Shown here: piece by piece, positions 34,197-44,811 of the stretch
Numbering within the stretch: position 1 is the stretch's first letter
How the letters are laid out: every line of letters starts with the position of its first letter
Assembly (NCBI GenBank): GCA_037176845.1
Contig: JAYKXP010000005.1
Location: forward strand, 1,116,001-1,180,000
DNA from: Paramarasmius palmivorus
Lineage: Eukaryota > Basidiomycota > Agaricomycetes > Agaricales > Marasmiaceae
Direction: 5' to 3'
Length of the DNA stretch: 64,000 nt
Program-made: the position numbers and the translations under genes
Notes under the pieces: generated by a model
What the model was told of the DNA's origin: nothing
Databases searched by the model: none
The model's input: only the letters and a program-made list of their open reading frames with translations

Positions 34197-37100
34197 ATGC
34201 AGCGACGCGGTCGCTCGCCGTCGGTTTCGATAGTGGCGTTGCGGAGACAAGAGCAACAGGAATTCCAAACGGGCCGTCTGTCATTGGTCACAGCCACGCC
34301 AGCTGTGACAGGCCACTCTTCCTCTTCGCACACGACCCCCAACTTGTCAAAGCCCCTGTTGGCCCCAGTGGCCCCCATTATTCGTATGTTTTTTCTCATT
34401 TTTTTCTCGATGAAATCATCGTATTCTAATGAGAGAGCATATAGTAAATCAACAAGATTGCGTATACCCTCCTTCTCCTTCACAATCACCACCCACTTCC
34501 GGTTACATGACACCCGTTCATGGCAACCAGCTCTTCGACCACGAACCTTCAGAATCTGACTCTTTACCGCCACCATTAACGCTGCAGGATCAGCTTCATG
34601 TTGCCTACGCACTAGATGACATACATTTGGCGAAGATTCTCCTGCTCAAGCTCAAAGGCATCGAGGTTACCTCGGATTCAGATCCTCGAATAGCCGCAGT
34701 TAAACCGGAGGACTTTGACGAGTGTTTCATTCCTGCTGGTGGTCTCATGAGCCCAGAGGACGAGGAAGCTATCAAAGAAATGCAGCGGGCAGAGCGAGAA
34801 CGACTACGTGTCGGGAATGAGCACAGGAGGCGCAAAGAGCGCGAAGAAGCAGAACAAAGGCGAAGAAGAGACTGGGAGGTGCATTGCGAGAAGATATGGG
34901 AGGGCGAGAAGAAGAGACTCAGAGAAGAAAAGGAGTTTCTGGAGAAGAAGAGAGAAGAGGAACGTAGGAAATGGGAAGAGGCCGAGAGGCGAAGAAAGAC
35001 CCGAGAAAGAGAAACCACTGAGCGCAGAGCAAATGTCCAGGGCAGGTACTCTGCTCGCTCGTCAGCGACAAAGCCCAAGTTGTCGTATGCTAGTCTCTCA
35101 ACGGAACGCTCTGGAACATCGTCATCGTCATCGACCACTACCCAAGACAAGTATCTCTACTCGTTCATGCCTGTTCCCAAAGTACCTCCGCCACCACGCC
35201 GTCGCCGGGCTGTTCACCAACCGGCCTCAATCGATATCTCAACCTCATCACCATCTTTTTCAAATTCACAACCAGAACGGCCTAATCAACTGCCAGGCAC
35301 CTCGGTCTCCACTATTATTTATCCCCATGACGCCAGCACCCTTCTACGTCCTTCTCACCCCGAAATTGAACCTTCATCTAGCACGATGCCCATGCATTCT
35401 CCGTCGAATTCTTTACCCAGCGACGAAGAGGAAGTCATGCGCATACAATCACCTTCTGTCACTCCGCGGTCTTCAAATGTCACCGTTTCATTTAGAGACG
35501 TACTGACATCTATGCGGGGTCCACTATTTCCGGCCTTGACAGAAGCAGAAGGAAGGCCGCGGAATCCGTGTGCGTCAGACGCTGTCGAGTCACAGAGTCA
35601 CAGCCAAAGTCCTCAAAGACGGAGTAGGAGCAGGGGGCAGTACCAAGATTCATCAATGCAGCTGTTGACCAATGCCTTTACCCCCGGTCACCAGAGCCGG
35701 AGGTCCATTGGTGGTCAAAGCCATGATGCTCGACGCCGCAAACGGGACGACGAGCTTCTGGCCGCACTACTAGTAGAGGTGAGATGGTCAGAAGGAGAGC
35801 GAATGTCGAGAGGAAAGCCTTTGGGCTGGGATGACGACCACAGTCGGGAAAAGGATGACCAGACTGAGTCAAGGTCAAAGGAAAAGGTGACGTTACCTTC
35901 GCCTAAGCCGCCCAAGCCGACGAGGCAAAACAGTTCAAGCTCGATTCGGAGTACCAGCAGCAGGAACAGCAGTTGTGCCGCCTGCTCTGCAGTGTCAGCT
36001 TCTACTCATTCCAGTCCATCTCCCACTTCACCGACCTCATCCTCATCATCCGCTCTCACTCGTGCTGGGTCTTGGCTCTCGTCCTTCTCCTCTTCTACCA
36101 GCACTGCCATCACAACCCCATCGACTTCTCTTTCCACATCTCCCGTCAAAGCTACCATTGTCACCCCTTCACATACGCACACAGCACCTAATAATAGCGT
36201 CAAGACGACTGTCACAGGCTGGTTACGAAAGTCTGCTATTGCCGCGGCTGCAAACCAGCAGCACAGCAAGGACTGCCAACAGCATCACCTCGTCCATTCT
36301 TGTCATCGTCGACCTTATTCGTGCTTGACGCCCATTATGCCTGCTGATGGCCCTTTGCCTCTCGACAGCGATAAGGATGCCTCACCAAAGTTCTTAGAAG
36401 CTGGGGAAGATGGTGGCAACATGGCAAGTGGGAGTCACAATCAGTCAAATGATGGGGACCATGATGCCGGAGCCGCCAGTTTTACGCGCCAAATGTCTCG
36501 ATTCGTCGAGCTCGCAAGAGGGTTCCAGACAGCTTATATCAACATGACTGTGTTTGCTGCTGTGCCTACATTGTCAAATCATGCTGATGTCTGGGATCGC
36601 GAGTTCCTCGTTGATAACGAGCGCGGGCGGAGAAATCGCAAGCGGGGTGATAGTCTCAGGTCTACAGTGGGGAAGAGGAAGTTGAGACCAGTGGGCTATA
36701 GAGCTAGTAAGGTGGACGTTGGGCAGTTTATAACTGTTCCGATTGTGAGAAAGGAGAAAGAGGTATTTTCGCGGCAGGCCCAGGAGACGACAGAAACCCA
36801 TACTTCTACCTCTTTGGGGAACGAAAGTGGTAATCACGCGGTATTATCGCCCAATCCTGCCGATGGAGGAGAACGTAGTGTTGATGGCGAAGAAGAGGAA
36901 ATCGTATATATTCCTTTGGTATCGCCGTTCCCGCCGACTTATCCTCCTAAGACCATTTTGCCTTCTCCTCTTCCCTATACTACCTTCTTTAAACCCCCGT
37001 TACCTGTCACTTTGTCCCCTCACAGGCGAACTTTCGTGCAGCAGAACCGGCAGACATTTGAAGATGCCATGGAGTTTGGGTCGCTCTCAAGCTCTCCGCC

Positions 37101-37632
37101 GGTATCGTCCATGAAAGGAACTGGCCGTTTCTCTTCCCGACTTTCCTCATCCCCTCCACCACGTGGTACGCGCCCTAGAAGAAATGGGTCGAGATCAAGT
37201 TCTCATTCTCCTACGCGCCGCTCGACACCCAACCACAAACAACTGCCACCTACACCTGCGCCTATTCCTCGTCCGCGATTGGTAGCCAACCCAGTTTTCC
37301 TTCGCTTAAAGGCCCTGAAAAATGTGGGGTATGAGCGAGGTACCAACTGGGAACCAAGCACTAGTAACAAGAGTTGTGGCACGTTGCATTGTGGTAAGGA
37401 GAAAGTCCTCGCGTTGGCTTGGGATGAAGTCGGAAGGAGCTCGCTGGGGTGTCAGAACGAGGAGGTGAATCGGAGACAAACTATGATTGACCTCGAGCTG
37501 AAGTTTGGGCGCGAGATTGATAGTAGAAGGGGGCGGTATGAGCGGAGTAAACACGGTGTTGTTGCTACTGGTCCTACCGTTTCCGATGATTTTGGGTCTG
37601 TTAGAAGAGGGAGATGTGTTTTTAGAGGTTGA
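34197..37632 (+). CDS. Orphan low-complexity protein with charged coiled coil, 1,124 aa
   Basis: Exons 34197-34383 and 34445-37632 join in frame (C|TA codon) and give 1,124 residues. The N-terminus (MQRRGRSPSVSIVALRRQEQ) is basic and Ser-rich. At about residues 125-215 lies a dense Glu/Arg/Lys helix (QRAERERLRVGNEHRRRKER), probably a coiled coil. The remainder is largely Ser/Thr/Pro-rich disorder with runs such as SPSPTSPTSSSSSALTR. Isolated ordered segments occur near MSRFVELARGFQTAYINMTV and SPFPPTYPPKTILPSP. No enzymatic motif was recognised. The single long exon is in contrast to the intron-rich neighbours. It may be a regulatory or scaffold protein specific to basidiomycetes, but the function is unknown. 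Confidence 0.8.
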
Positions 37633-38293
37633 TTGGGTTTCTGTTATTGGCTTTTGGTCTACATTCGTGATTTCTTTCTCTGTTTGGTTTGGACTATTCA
37701 TCAGGTCTAGTGCGCTTTACCATATGCCTCATATTTGTTTTCACTTTGTATCCGCCGTGTTATCCTTGCTTTTTAGCATCCATGCATAGATAGACTACGA
37801 CTCTACTAATGACTCTGACGATTCTTCAGCCGATAGATAGTTTTCTGCATACATACATTGTACCACTTAGTTGTCTGTCGCACATTGTACATATATGCAT
37901 CAATTCATGACCTTCTACAATGTTCCTTTGGCAAAGGTTTAGTGACGTCTTGGCGGCTCAAGCGCTCAAGCTCAAGGGTCTCAGTAACTGGGCTCTGGCA
38001 ATCCGCGGGGCTTCGATCGTGGGAAGAAAAACACCGCCACATTGGCTTAAGGGAGCGCAATGGTCTCCCCATTTATAGCACGAATAACATATACTTTCTA
38101 CCCTCCAGTGGTGTTCGATTAGAATAAAATACGAATATATTTGTATTCTTGACAAAATTTTGCCAAGTGACTGACTGGTGCAGAAATTCGCCTGTAGATG
38201 TCCGAGATGTGGTGCGAAATTTATATCCTTTGAGCCAAGAATACATGTAGAATACTCCAAAATATAGATTTACCAGAAAAAATGACCAGAAAA

Positions 38294-38323
38294 GGTGCAG
38301 TATTGGTCCCAATATGGTGCACC
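38294..38323. repeat. 30-bp imperfect palindrome
   Basis: The arms GGTGCA-TATTGG and CCAATA-TGCACC pair around a 2-nt centre, with small bulges between the two stem blocks. It contains CCAAT on both strands. It lies in an intergenic region. Confidence 0.6.
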
Positions 38324-39093
38324 AAAATCGGCGCGTTTTGTATTTACGTAACGTTCTCGCGCGCGTCTGAACGCGACAAAACGCAGAGAAGAGCGATTCA
38401 CTTAAGCCCCTGCGTTCCAGCGATATGATACAATGTTTTAAACTGTCTATAGATGTACCATAGGGCTACTGTCAATCTTAGAACGCGTCAAATGCAGATT
38501 GAGGCGGATAGAATACGAAAAGTTACCTCTGCGCATCCTAGCAACATTCCCCCCATCTACGACTCACTCGCGACTGCCTTGCCCTCAAAAATTAATTCAA
38601 AAGAATCATACCCATTGCCATGAGAGTCTACTAACCCTATATAAGCATACAGAGCATATATGAATGACAGGAAAAGGACCATCACGACATAGAAGTTAAA
38701 TACGCCCCAACGGTGTATTTCCCTGTTCAGATAGCGTTCAAATTTAATTTACGGACAATTATCTACTAAACCATCGTTGTAAAGCCTGCACTACACAAAA
38801 AAAGGTAGCCAATTGTGAAGATAAAGGTGCGGTCCATCAATTTCTGTCCGTTTGGCGGGAGAATGCTTACTAAGCATTCACATTCCCACCGGCCAGTTGC
38901 CAGAGCCCACAGTAACTGGTCAAAACACGTCTGTCACGTGCCGTCCTTCACATTGACTACTTTGTCATTTCAAGGTGAAGTTTGGGTGAAGTTCAACACC
39001 CGGATTAAAGTAAGTCTCAAATGATTCATTCAAGCATGATCATACCGAAAGCTGCTCTCAGGATATGATAGGAGACGTTGCACAATAGCGTCG

Positions 39094-39170
39094 GCCTCGC
39101 AAGTCGCAAACTCCGGGCTCGACCACTCGACCTCATCTCGCGGCTCGTCTCTAGTATACGACGGCGAGGC
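39094..39170. repeat. 77-bp segment bounded by inverted GCCTCGC/GCGAGGC
   Basis: Perfect 7-bp inverted ends enclose a GC-rich segment with further internal complementarity (TCGT...ACGA on the minus strand). Its length and ends mimic a tRNA, but a canonical T-loop and anticodon stem are missing. Confidence 0.5.
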
Positions 39171-40402
39171 ATTCTAACAACCCTCAGACTCGGACTTGGA
39201 AAGGGACTTATTTAAAAAAAGATTTAATACTGCGGGAAAGCGTCGTGCGTTCTTGTGAGTGCCGGTTTTACCCTCATGTAACCAGCTAAAATCAAGCCGG
39301 CACGCGTATGACGGCTTTATTTAGGTCCTGGACGTATGGTGTTTTGCATCCTTCGATATTGGGCCCTTACTTTGGGAGAAGAAAATAGAAGGGTACAAGT
39401 CTTCATCGTGCAGGAACCCGGGGATCTTCAAGATGTTTGGTGAGCACATCCTTCCCTTACTAGTGCGCAGTGAATCTCAGTTCCTTCATTAACAGGTTAC
39501 CACGCATGAATACGGTGCTCACAGATCATGATAATGCTGTACCATAGAATAGCGTGGGCGTTCACCGCACTGTCTGACCTTGCGTTGCGACCCGAACGTC
39601 GAGACGAGGCGGAGTCTGGGTTCAGGCTAACTGGACCAAAATCGCAATCAGGAAACTGAGGATTATGGATAGCTTTCTAGGATTCCAGCATGTATCGATC
39701 TCCAGGTGTGTACTGTCCATTGCATGACAGAATACCTCGGCCTTATTCCTACAGGTTAGCTTCTATGGGATCCCATACCCCGAGACTCTTCTTTTCGGCA
39801 AACGAACATAGTCTTTGTACCATGCACTAGGGGGACGTAGGGTGTCGGGCTTGGTGCAGGGATTAATTCAGAATTGAGAATGCAAGTGTCCTGTTCAGGG
39901 AGTGGTCATGTAAGATGTCTATCGTGCAATCTGCTTGTTCCGCCTACAAAGCCCGTCGCTTGACCTGGAAGGTGACTCCTTGTTTGTGACTCATGATAGG
40001 AATACTGAGTCACTCCGGCTGTTGGCCTGGAGTGTGCACTTGGTGTACGTTGACATTGAAACTGGGTTTGTTTCCTGTGGGCAAGCGCTGTAAGCGATGC
40101 AACTCTCTTCACGATGGTACTTTTCTCAAAGGCAAGTTCCTTCCTAGAGTCATTCATACAATGTTAATTTTACAATGGCAGGCCGGAAAACACTGTTACG
40201 GTTTATACCAATCTCCAACATGTTTATTCCCAAGCGTACATGTTCCGTCGTCATTTTCGCGCGGAGAAGCATCGCCTATACATTCATGACCAGATTTCTG
40301 CTTACGCTTCCGGCCCCGATACTTCATTGGACCCCTGGGAAGCCTGGCAAAGGGTGGCAGATAAATACGAAGCAGAGAAATGTTCTTCCCTACCAGCGAC
40401 CA

Positions 40403-42601
40403 ATGTCTCAGCCAATCATTCTCGCATTCTGTGGACTGGTGAGCATCGTTTTGCTCATCAGCCTCCGTCGCTATCACGCACGAATGTCCAAGGTATACAA
40501 AGCAATAGTGACTATACCACCGCCAACGTCACTGATCCAACCTCCTAGTTGAACGCTATTCCCACTGTCGGCAATGCAGGGTTCTTCTCCTCCTACATTT
40601 CTGCCTACGACTTCCTGAGGAATGGCGGTTCTATCATGCAAGAAGGCTACTACCGCGTGCGTCCCCGCTCCATCACTACCCAAGGTGTTCTCGCTGACAA
40701 TGATAACAGTATCCAAACTCTGCTTTCAAAGTTCCTCTCCCTGACCGTTGGCTGGTAGCAGTCTCTGGCAAAGATATGATCGAAGATATCCGAAAGGCAA
40801 GCGATGAACAACTCTCGGTTCCGGCGGCTTTTGAAGAGGTATGTTTATCATGTACGGGCTCGACGTAAACTAAGAGCACCCTTATAGGCATTCCACACAA
40901 GCTTTGTTTTTGGAGCACCGGCCTCTGAGGACCCATACCATTTTGGCGTGATCCAGACTACGCTCACCCGCAGCGTCGGCGCAAAGGCTCCAGAGGTACA
41001 CGAAGAGATTGTGGCTGCCTTCAACGACGAGATACCTATGACGACTGGTCAATCTCCCTTTTCCTAATTCGTTATAGCGGTTAATCAGATTCTCATAGAC
41101 TGGGTGAAGGTCCCTACTCTGGACAAAGTCTTGAGGATTGTTGTCCGAGCAAGCAACCGGCTTTTCGTTGGCCTACCTCTCTGTGAGTTTTAGTCAAACT
41201 ATAAATTACATGGTTCTGACTTTTGGGAAACTTGAAGGTCGCAACGAAGAATGGAAGGTACGCTAATCACTGTGAAATTTTGTCTGGCAACTGCTCATCA
41301 CCCCACAGGAGCTGAACATCAACCTCACGCGGCTCTTCTTTCAAATGAGCGAGACCATGAATCTGTTTCCAAAGTTACTTCAACCGTACGTCACCTATGG
41401 TCCTTCTGAGGATTGCATCTTACAATAACGTGTACAAAAGAATTGTCGGTTGGTATATCAGCCCTCGCACAGCAGCATTTCGCATCGCCGCCAAACTGAT
41501 TCGGCCTATGATCCTCGAACGCCTGGAGAGGTTGAAGAATAATACTGATGACCGAGATGAATACGTAAGGTTCCAAGCTCTTTAAGTCTCTTCCTGCCGT
41601 TCAATATTTTTTGCAGGACGATCTATTGGCATGGCTCATCAAAGCTGCCGGTGGAAAGAAGGAACGTCTCGACCCAAATGATCTAACTTCCCGGATGCTG
41701 AACATCAACGTGGCTGCTATTCACACTACTGTATGCTGTCCCTGATCTTTTCGTGATTTTCACTAACCATCACTGCGCAGAGCATGGTAAGAGTTATAAA
41801 CATAGCCTCTGGGTTCGACGAATTTGCCAAACTATCAATCCCAGGCTTTTACCCACGCGTTATTCCACCTTGCATCGCGTCCAGACCTGATTGAACCCCT
41901 TCGTGAGGAAGCAGAGCGGATGATTCAGGAGGAGGGCTGGACAAGGAACGGTATGAGGAAGATGTCAATGATGGATAGCTTTTTAAAGGAATCTCAGCGA
42001 GTTTCGAGCTCTGACCCAAGTGTGTCTCATTTATACCGAGGAATTTTGACACTCACCTATGATCGTGTCTTACAGTCAACGTCGTTCGCATGGCTGTAAC
42101 CGATTTCACTTTCTCGAACGGAACCACTGTGCCCGCTGGTACTTTCTTGACGACATGTCAACGAGCCATTCATTTTGATGAAGTAGGTGTTAGCAAGTTG
42201 ACAAGGGTACTTATTGATATTCACCCAAACTATCAATGAAGAAATTTTATCCGAACGCAAACGAGTTTGATCCCCTCAGGTCCTATAGGAGACGAGGAGA
42301 CGAAAATGAGAGTCTCAAGCATCAAATGATCACCCCGGACCTGGACTATCTTTCGTTCGGCATAGGTGAGTAGTCGAGTATGATGTTCCGCTTCGGGCTA
42401 AGCATTTTTTTAGGCAAGCATGCATGTCCTGGACGCTTTTTTGCGGTTAATGAACTGAAACTCCTGTTCGCACACACCTTGTTACACTACGACATCAAAT
42501 ACGACGACGGGGATGCAAAGCATAAACCGAATATGTTTGGCGGAAGGACTATCCTGGATGGTAAGACGCAAATCATGTTCAGGAAGCGCGCTACTGCGTA
42601 A
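40403..42601 (+). CDS. Cytochrome P450 monooxygenase (paralog of 13664-15859)
   Basis: The start at 40403 yields the anchor MSQPIILAFCGLVSIVLLIS and RRYHARMSK, aligned with the first P450. Exons then read [60 protein letters not shown] and DDLLAWLIKAAGGKKERLDP. The I-helix region is NVAAIHTTSMAFTHALFHLA. The ExxR motif is ESQR in [14 protein letters not shown]. The exon after it reads VNVVRMAVTDFTFSNGTTVP. The heme loop [20 protein letters not shown] is joined across an intron. It ends QIMFRKRATA. The gene has about a dozen short introns. The substrate and CYP family are not assignable here. All key residues are present, so the enzyme is probably functional. Confidence 0.93.
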
Positions 42602-43125
42602 AGAGATGGGTTGTCGATAATTAGGGACTGCATTTTGTATGTCCTCCTTATGCCATTCAATAATTATCATTGGTCTCCATGTCAGTCGTTGAACGGGCCG
42701 TTAGTTGTTGAGATGTATCAGAGCAATTTGTGTAATGCAAGGCCAAGTAAGGATATACTTTAGGGTTAGCAAGATATGGCTGGCGCTGGTGACATCCTAA
42801 CCTTCCAAGAAGATTGTGCGAGTGATGCGTAGTGGGTGCCGCGTAATGGAGACAAGCGCCAGACCCCGAATCGGCCGGCAGGCATTATTGCTTTCCCACG
42901 GTCCAACAGACGCGCTCTCGCGTCCGAAGTTCTCTGATTCTCAGAACGCCCATCATTTCCTCTCTCTTTCGTCCGTTGACCCGGTCTCTTTTCTCAAACT
43001 TACCCAGAACTCATTGGAATCTATGCTCAGAGTCAACCCGACTCAGGAGAATTAGCCTTTTTCCAGTCAAATTGTCTGCTTCAATAGAACGTGCAGTAAT
43101 AAACGACGCGAAACCTGCTCAAGAT
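42602..43125. other. Intergenic region P450 / RNase H
   Basis: 524 bp between two plus-strand genes. The right part (about 42900-43050) is pyrimidine-rich and probably the RNase H promoter and leader. No gene is seen. Confidence 0.5.
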
Positions 43126-44707
43126 ATGGCAAAACCCAAGGGAGGATACTATGCTGTCCATACTGGTCGGGTACCTGGCATCTATTTGACTTGGTGTGTT
43201 CATCTATTCGCCCCATTTTGTTCTGTTAACCGACTCTGGTCAGGGCGGAATGTGAAGCGCAAGTAAAGGGCTTCGCAAATGCGAAATACAAGAAATTCTC
43301 AACTGAAGAAGAAGCCGGGGAGTACCTGAAGACGCTGCACAAAAGTGAAAATGCCTCAAGCTCTGCAGCCGGAAAAAAACGACCATCGGAATCTGCGAAT
43401 GAGGGACCTTCACCCAAAAAAGCAAAGCTTGTACTTGACCAACAACCCGAGAAGGAGGGAGATATCGTGGTGTATTGCGATGGCGCTTCCAAGGGCAACG
43501 GGACGGACGGTGCAATAGCCGGCCTTGGTGTTTGGTGGGGTCGCAGTGATGAGCGGTACGTGTACTCTGTCACCAATACATATCCGATCTAACACCCACA
43601 ACGCAGAAATTTAGCGGAGAGATGTCCTGGTGAACAGACGAATAATCGCGCCGAATTGATCGTGTGTATTCATGTGCACTGACACTATTCCTATTGACGC
43701 CTTGCCACAGGCTATTGCCCGAATACTCGAAACAACACCAGTCGACAAAACCCGACGGCTAATTATAAAGACCGACTCCAAGTACTCAATGGACTGTGTG
43801 TCTCGTACACTTCGCTCGCTGTCAAATGCTTACTGGCATTCTAGGTTTCCACAATTGGATACAAAAATGGAGAGAGAATGGCTGGAAGAACTCATCGGGA
43901 CAAGATGTCAAAAATGCGCCGCTCATACGTTATATCGCCACATTGCTCGAGTTCCGCGTCCGATTAGGGCAAAAGGTCATGCTTCAAAAAGTCAAGGGCC
44001 ATGCGGGTATAGAGGGGAACGAAGGTGCCGATTACTTGGCGAACATGGGAACGCTAATAACTACACATCCTCCCGACCGTGACTGGGACGAAGAGGAGAG
44101 ACAATATAGAGAGAATTATGAGAAGATGCTGAGTGGAGCCCAAGAAAACGAACGATACGTGGAAGGAGAACTGGAAGTCACCGAAGAGAAAGACGACGCA
44201 GAAAATGGTCCTACGGAAAAGGTTTCTGTAGTTGCTAACAGTGAAGCGCTGAAGGCAATACATGACAACGTACAAGAAAAGCCTGCGGACGTGGCAGCAG
44301 ATGTATCATCGACATCCTGGAAGGCATCAGAAAACGAGTTTACAGTGTCGGAGGAGGTGAGCTGATACTCGATGTTCAGTTCACCATTTTGACTCGATTG
44401 CAGGAACTTAAAGGATATGCAGAGGCCTGGGCAGATGAGGACCAACTTGACGAGTCTGGGGAAGTTACTGGTCCCAAAGCTGTTTCTACCGCCGCGCAAA
44501 AAGGTAGTACTGCATCTGAAGAGAAAGGGCCCAGCGAGCCGAAGTCATCGTCGGCGTGCAGTGCCACACCCGCGAATGTCACTATATCTGAAGAGGTTAG
44601 TCAAGCTCCTCTGACTACCCTTCGCTCTAACTGTGCTTTAGGATCTAGCTGCGTATGCAGACGGTTTAGCAGATGAAGATGAGCTCTGGAATGATTTGAA
44701 GGACTGA
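43126..44707 (+). CDS. Ribonuclease H1 with hybrid-binding domain and acidic C-terminal tail
   Basis: It cleaves RNA in RNA:DNA hybrids. The start MAKPKGGYYAVHTGRVPGIY opens the N-terminal hybrid-binding domain, which continues across an intron (LTW|AECEAQVKGFANAKYKKF). A basic linker (PSPKKAKL) is followed by the catalytic domain. Its carboxylates are visible: Asp in VVYCDGASKGNG, Glu in NNRAELIA, Asp in IIKTDSKYSMDC and Asp in KGHAGIEGNEGADYLANMG. The C-terminal extension is unusually long and acidic. It contains two similar exons, each following an SEE-ending exon (ELKGYAEAWADEDQLDE and DLAAYADGLADEDELWND). The gene is convergent with the DNA methyltransferase, with 104 bp between the stops. 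Nuclear versus mitochondrial location is not clear; no obvious targeting peptide is seen. Confidence 0.93.
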
Positions 44708-44811
44708 CATTGAGTATGGACGTGTTCAATATGTTGTTCAATACGGACTAGAAATGTATGATAGTGTACCAACAAGGTTAGGCAGGTGAGATGTTGTAGT
44801 ATACGACTAGA

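Larger units (their letters stand above)
37633..40402. other. 2.8 kb intergenic region upstream of second P450
   Basis: It holds the 3' flank of the orphan gene and the P450 promoter. Features seen are a palindrome (38294-38323), a 77-bp segment bounded by inverted 7-mers (39094-39170) and AT-rich stretches. A 125-codon frame at 40175-40552 runs into the P450 start in another frame and is treated as chance. No gene was recognised. Confidence 0.5.

Noticed and set aside
34605..35150. 181-codon minus frame
   Set aside because: Antisense shadow of the Glu/Arg/Lys helix of the plus-strand orphan gene, giving Ser/Leu-rich nonsense.
40175..40552. 125-codon plus frame overlapping the P450 start
   Set aside because: The P450 start in another frame is supported by its paralog; this frame reads through the P450 anchor region out of frame after the first intron.
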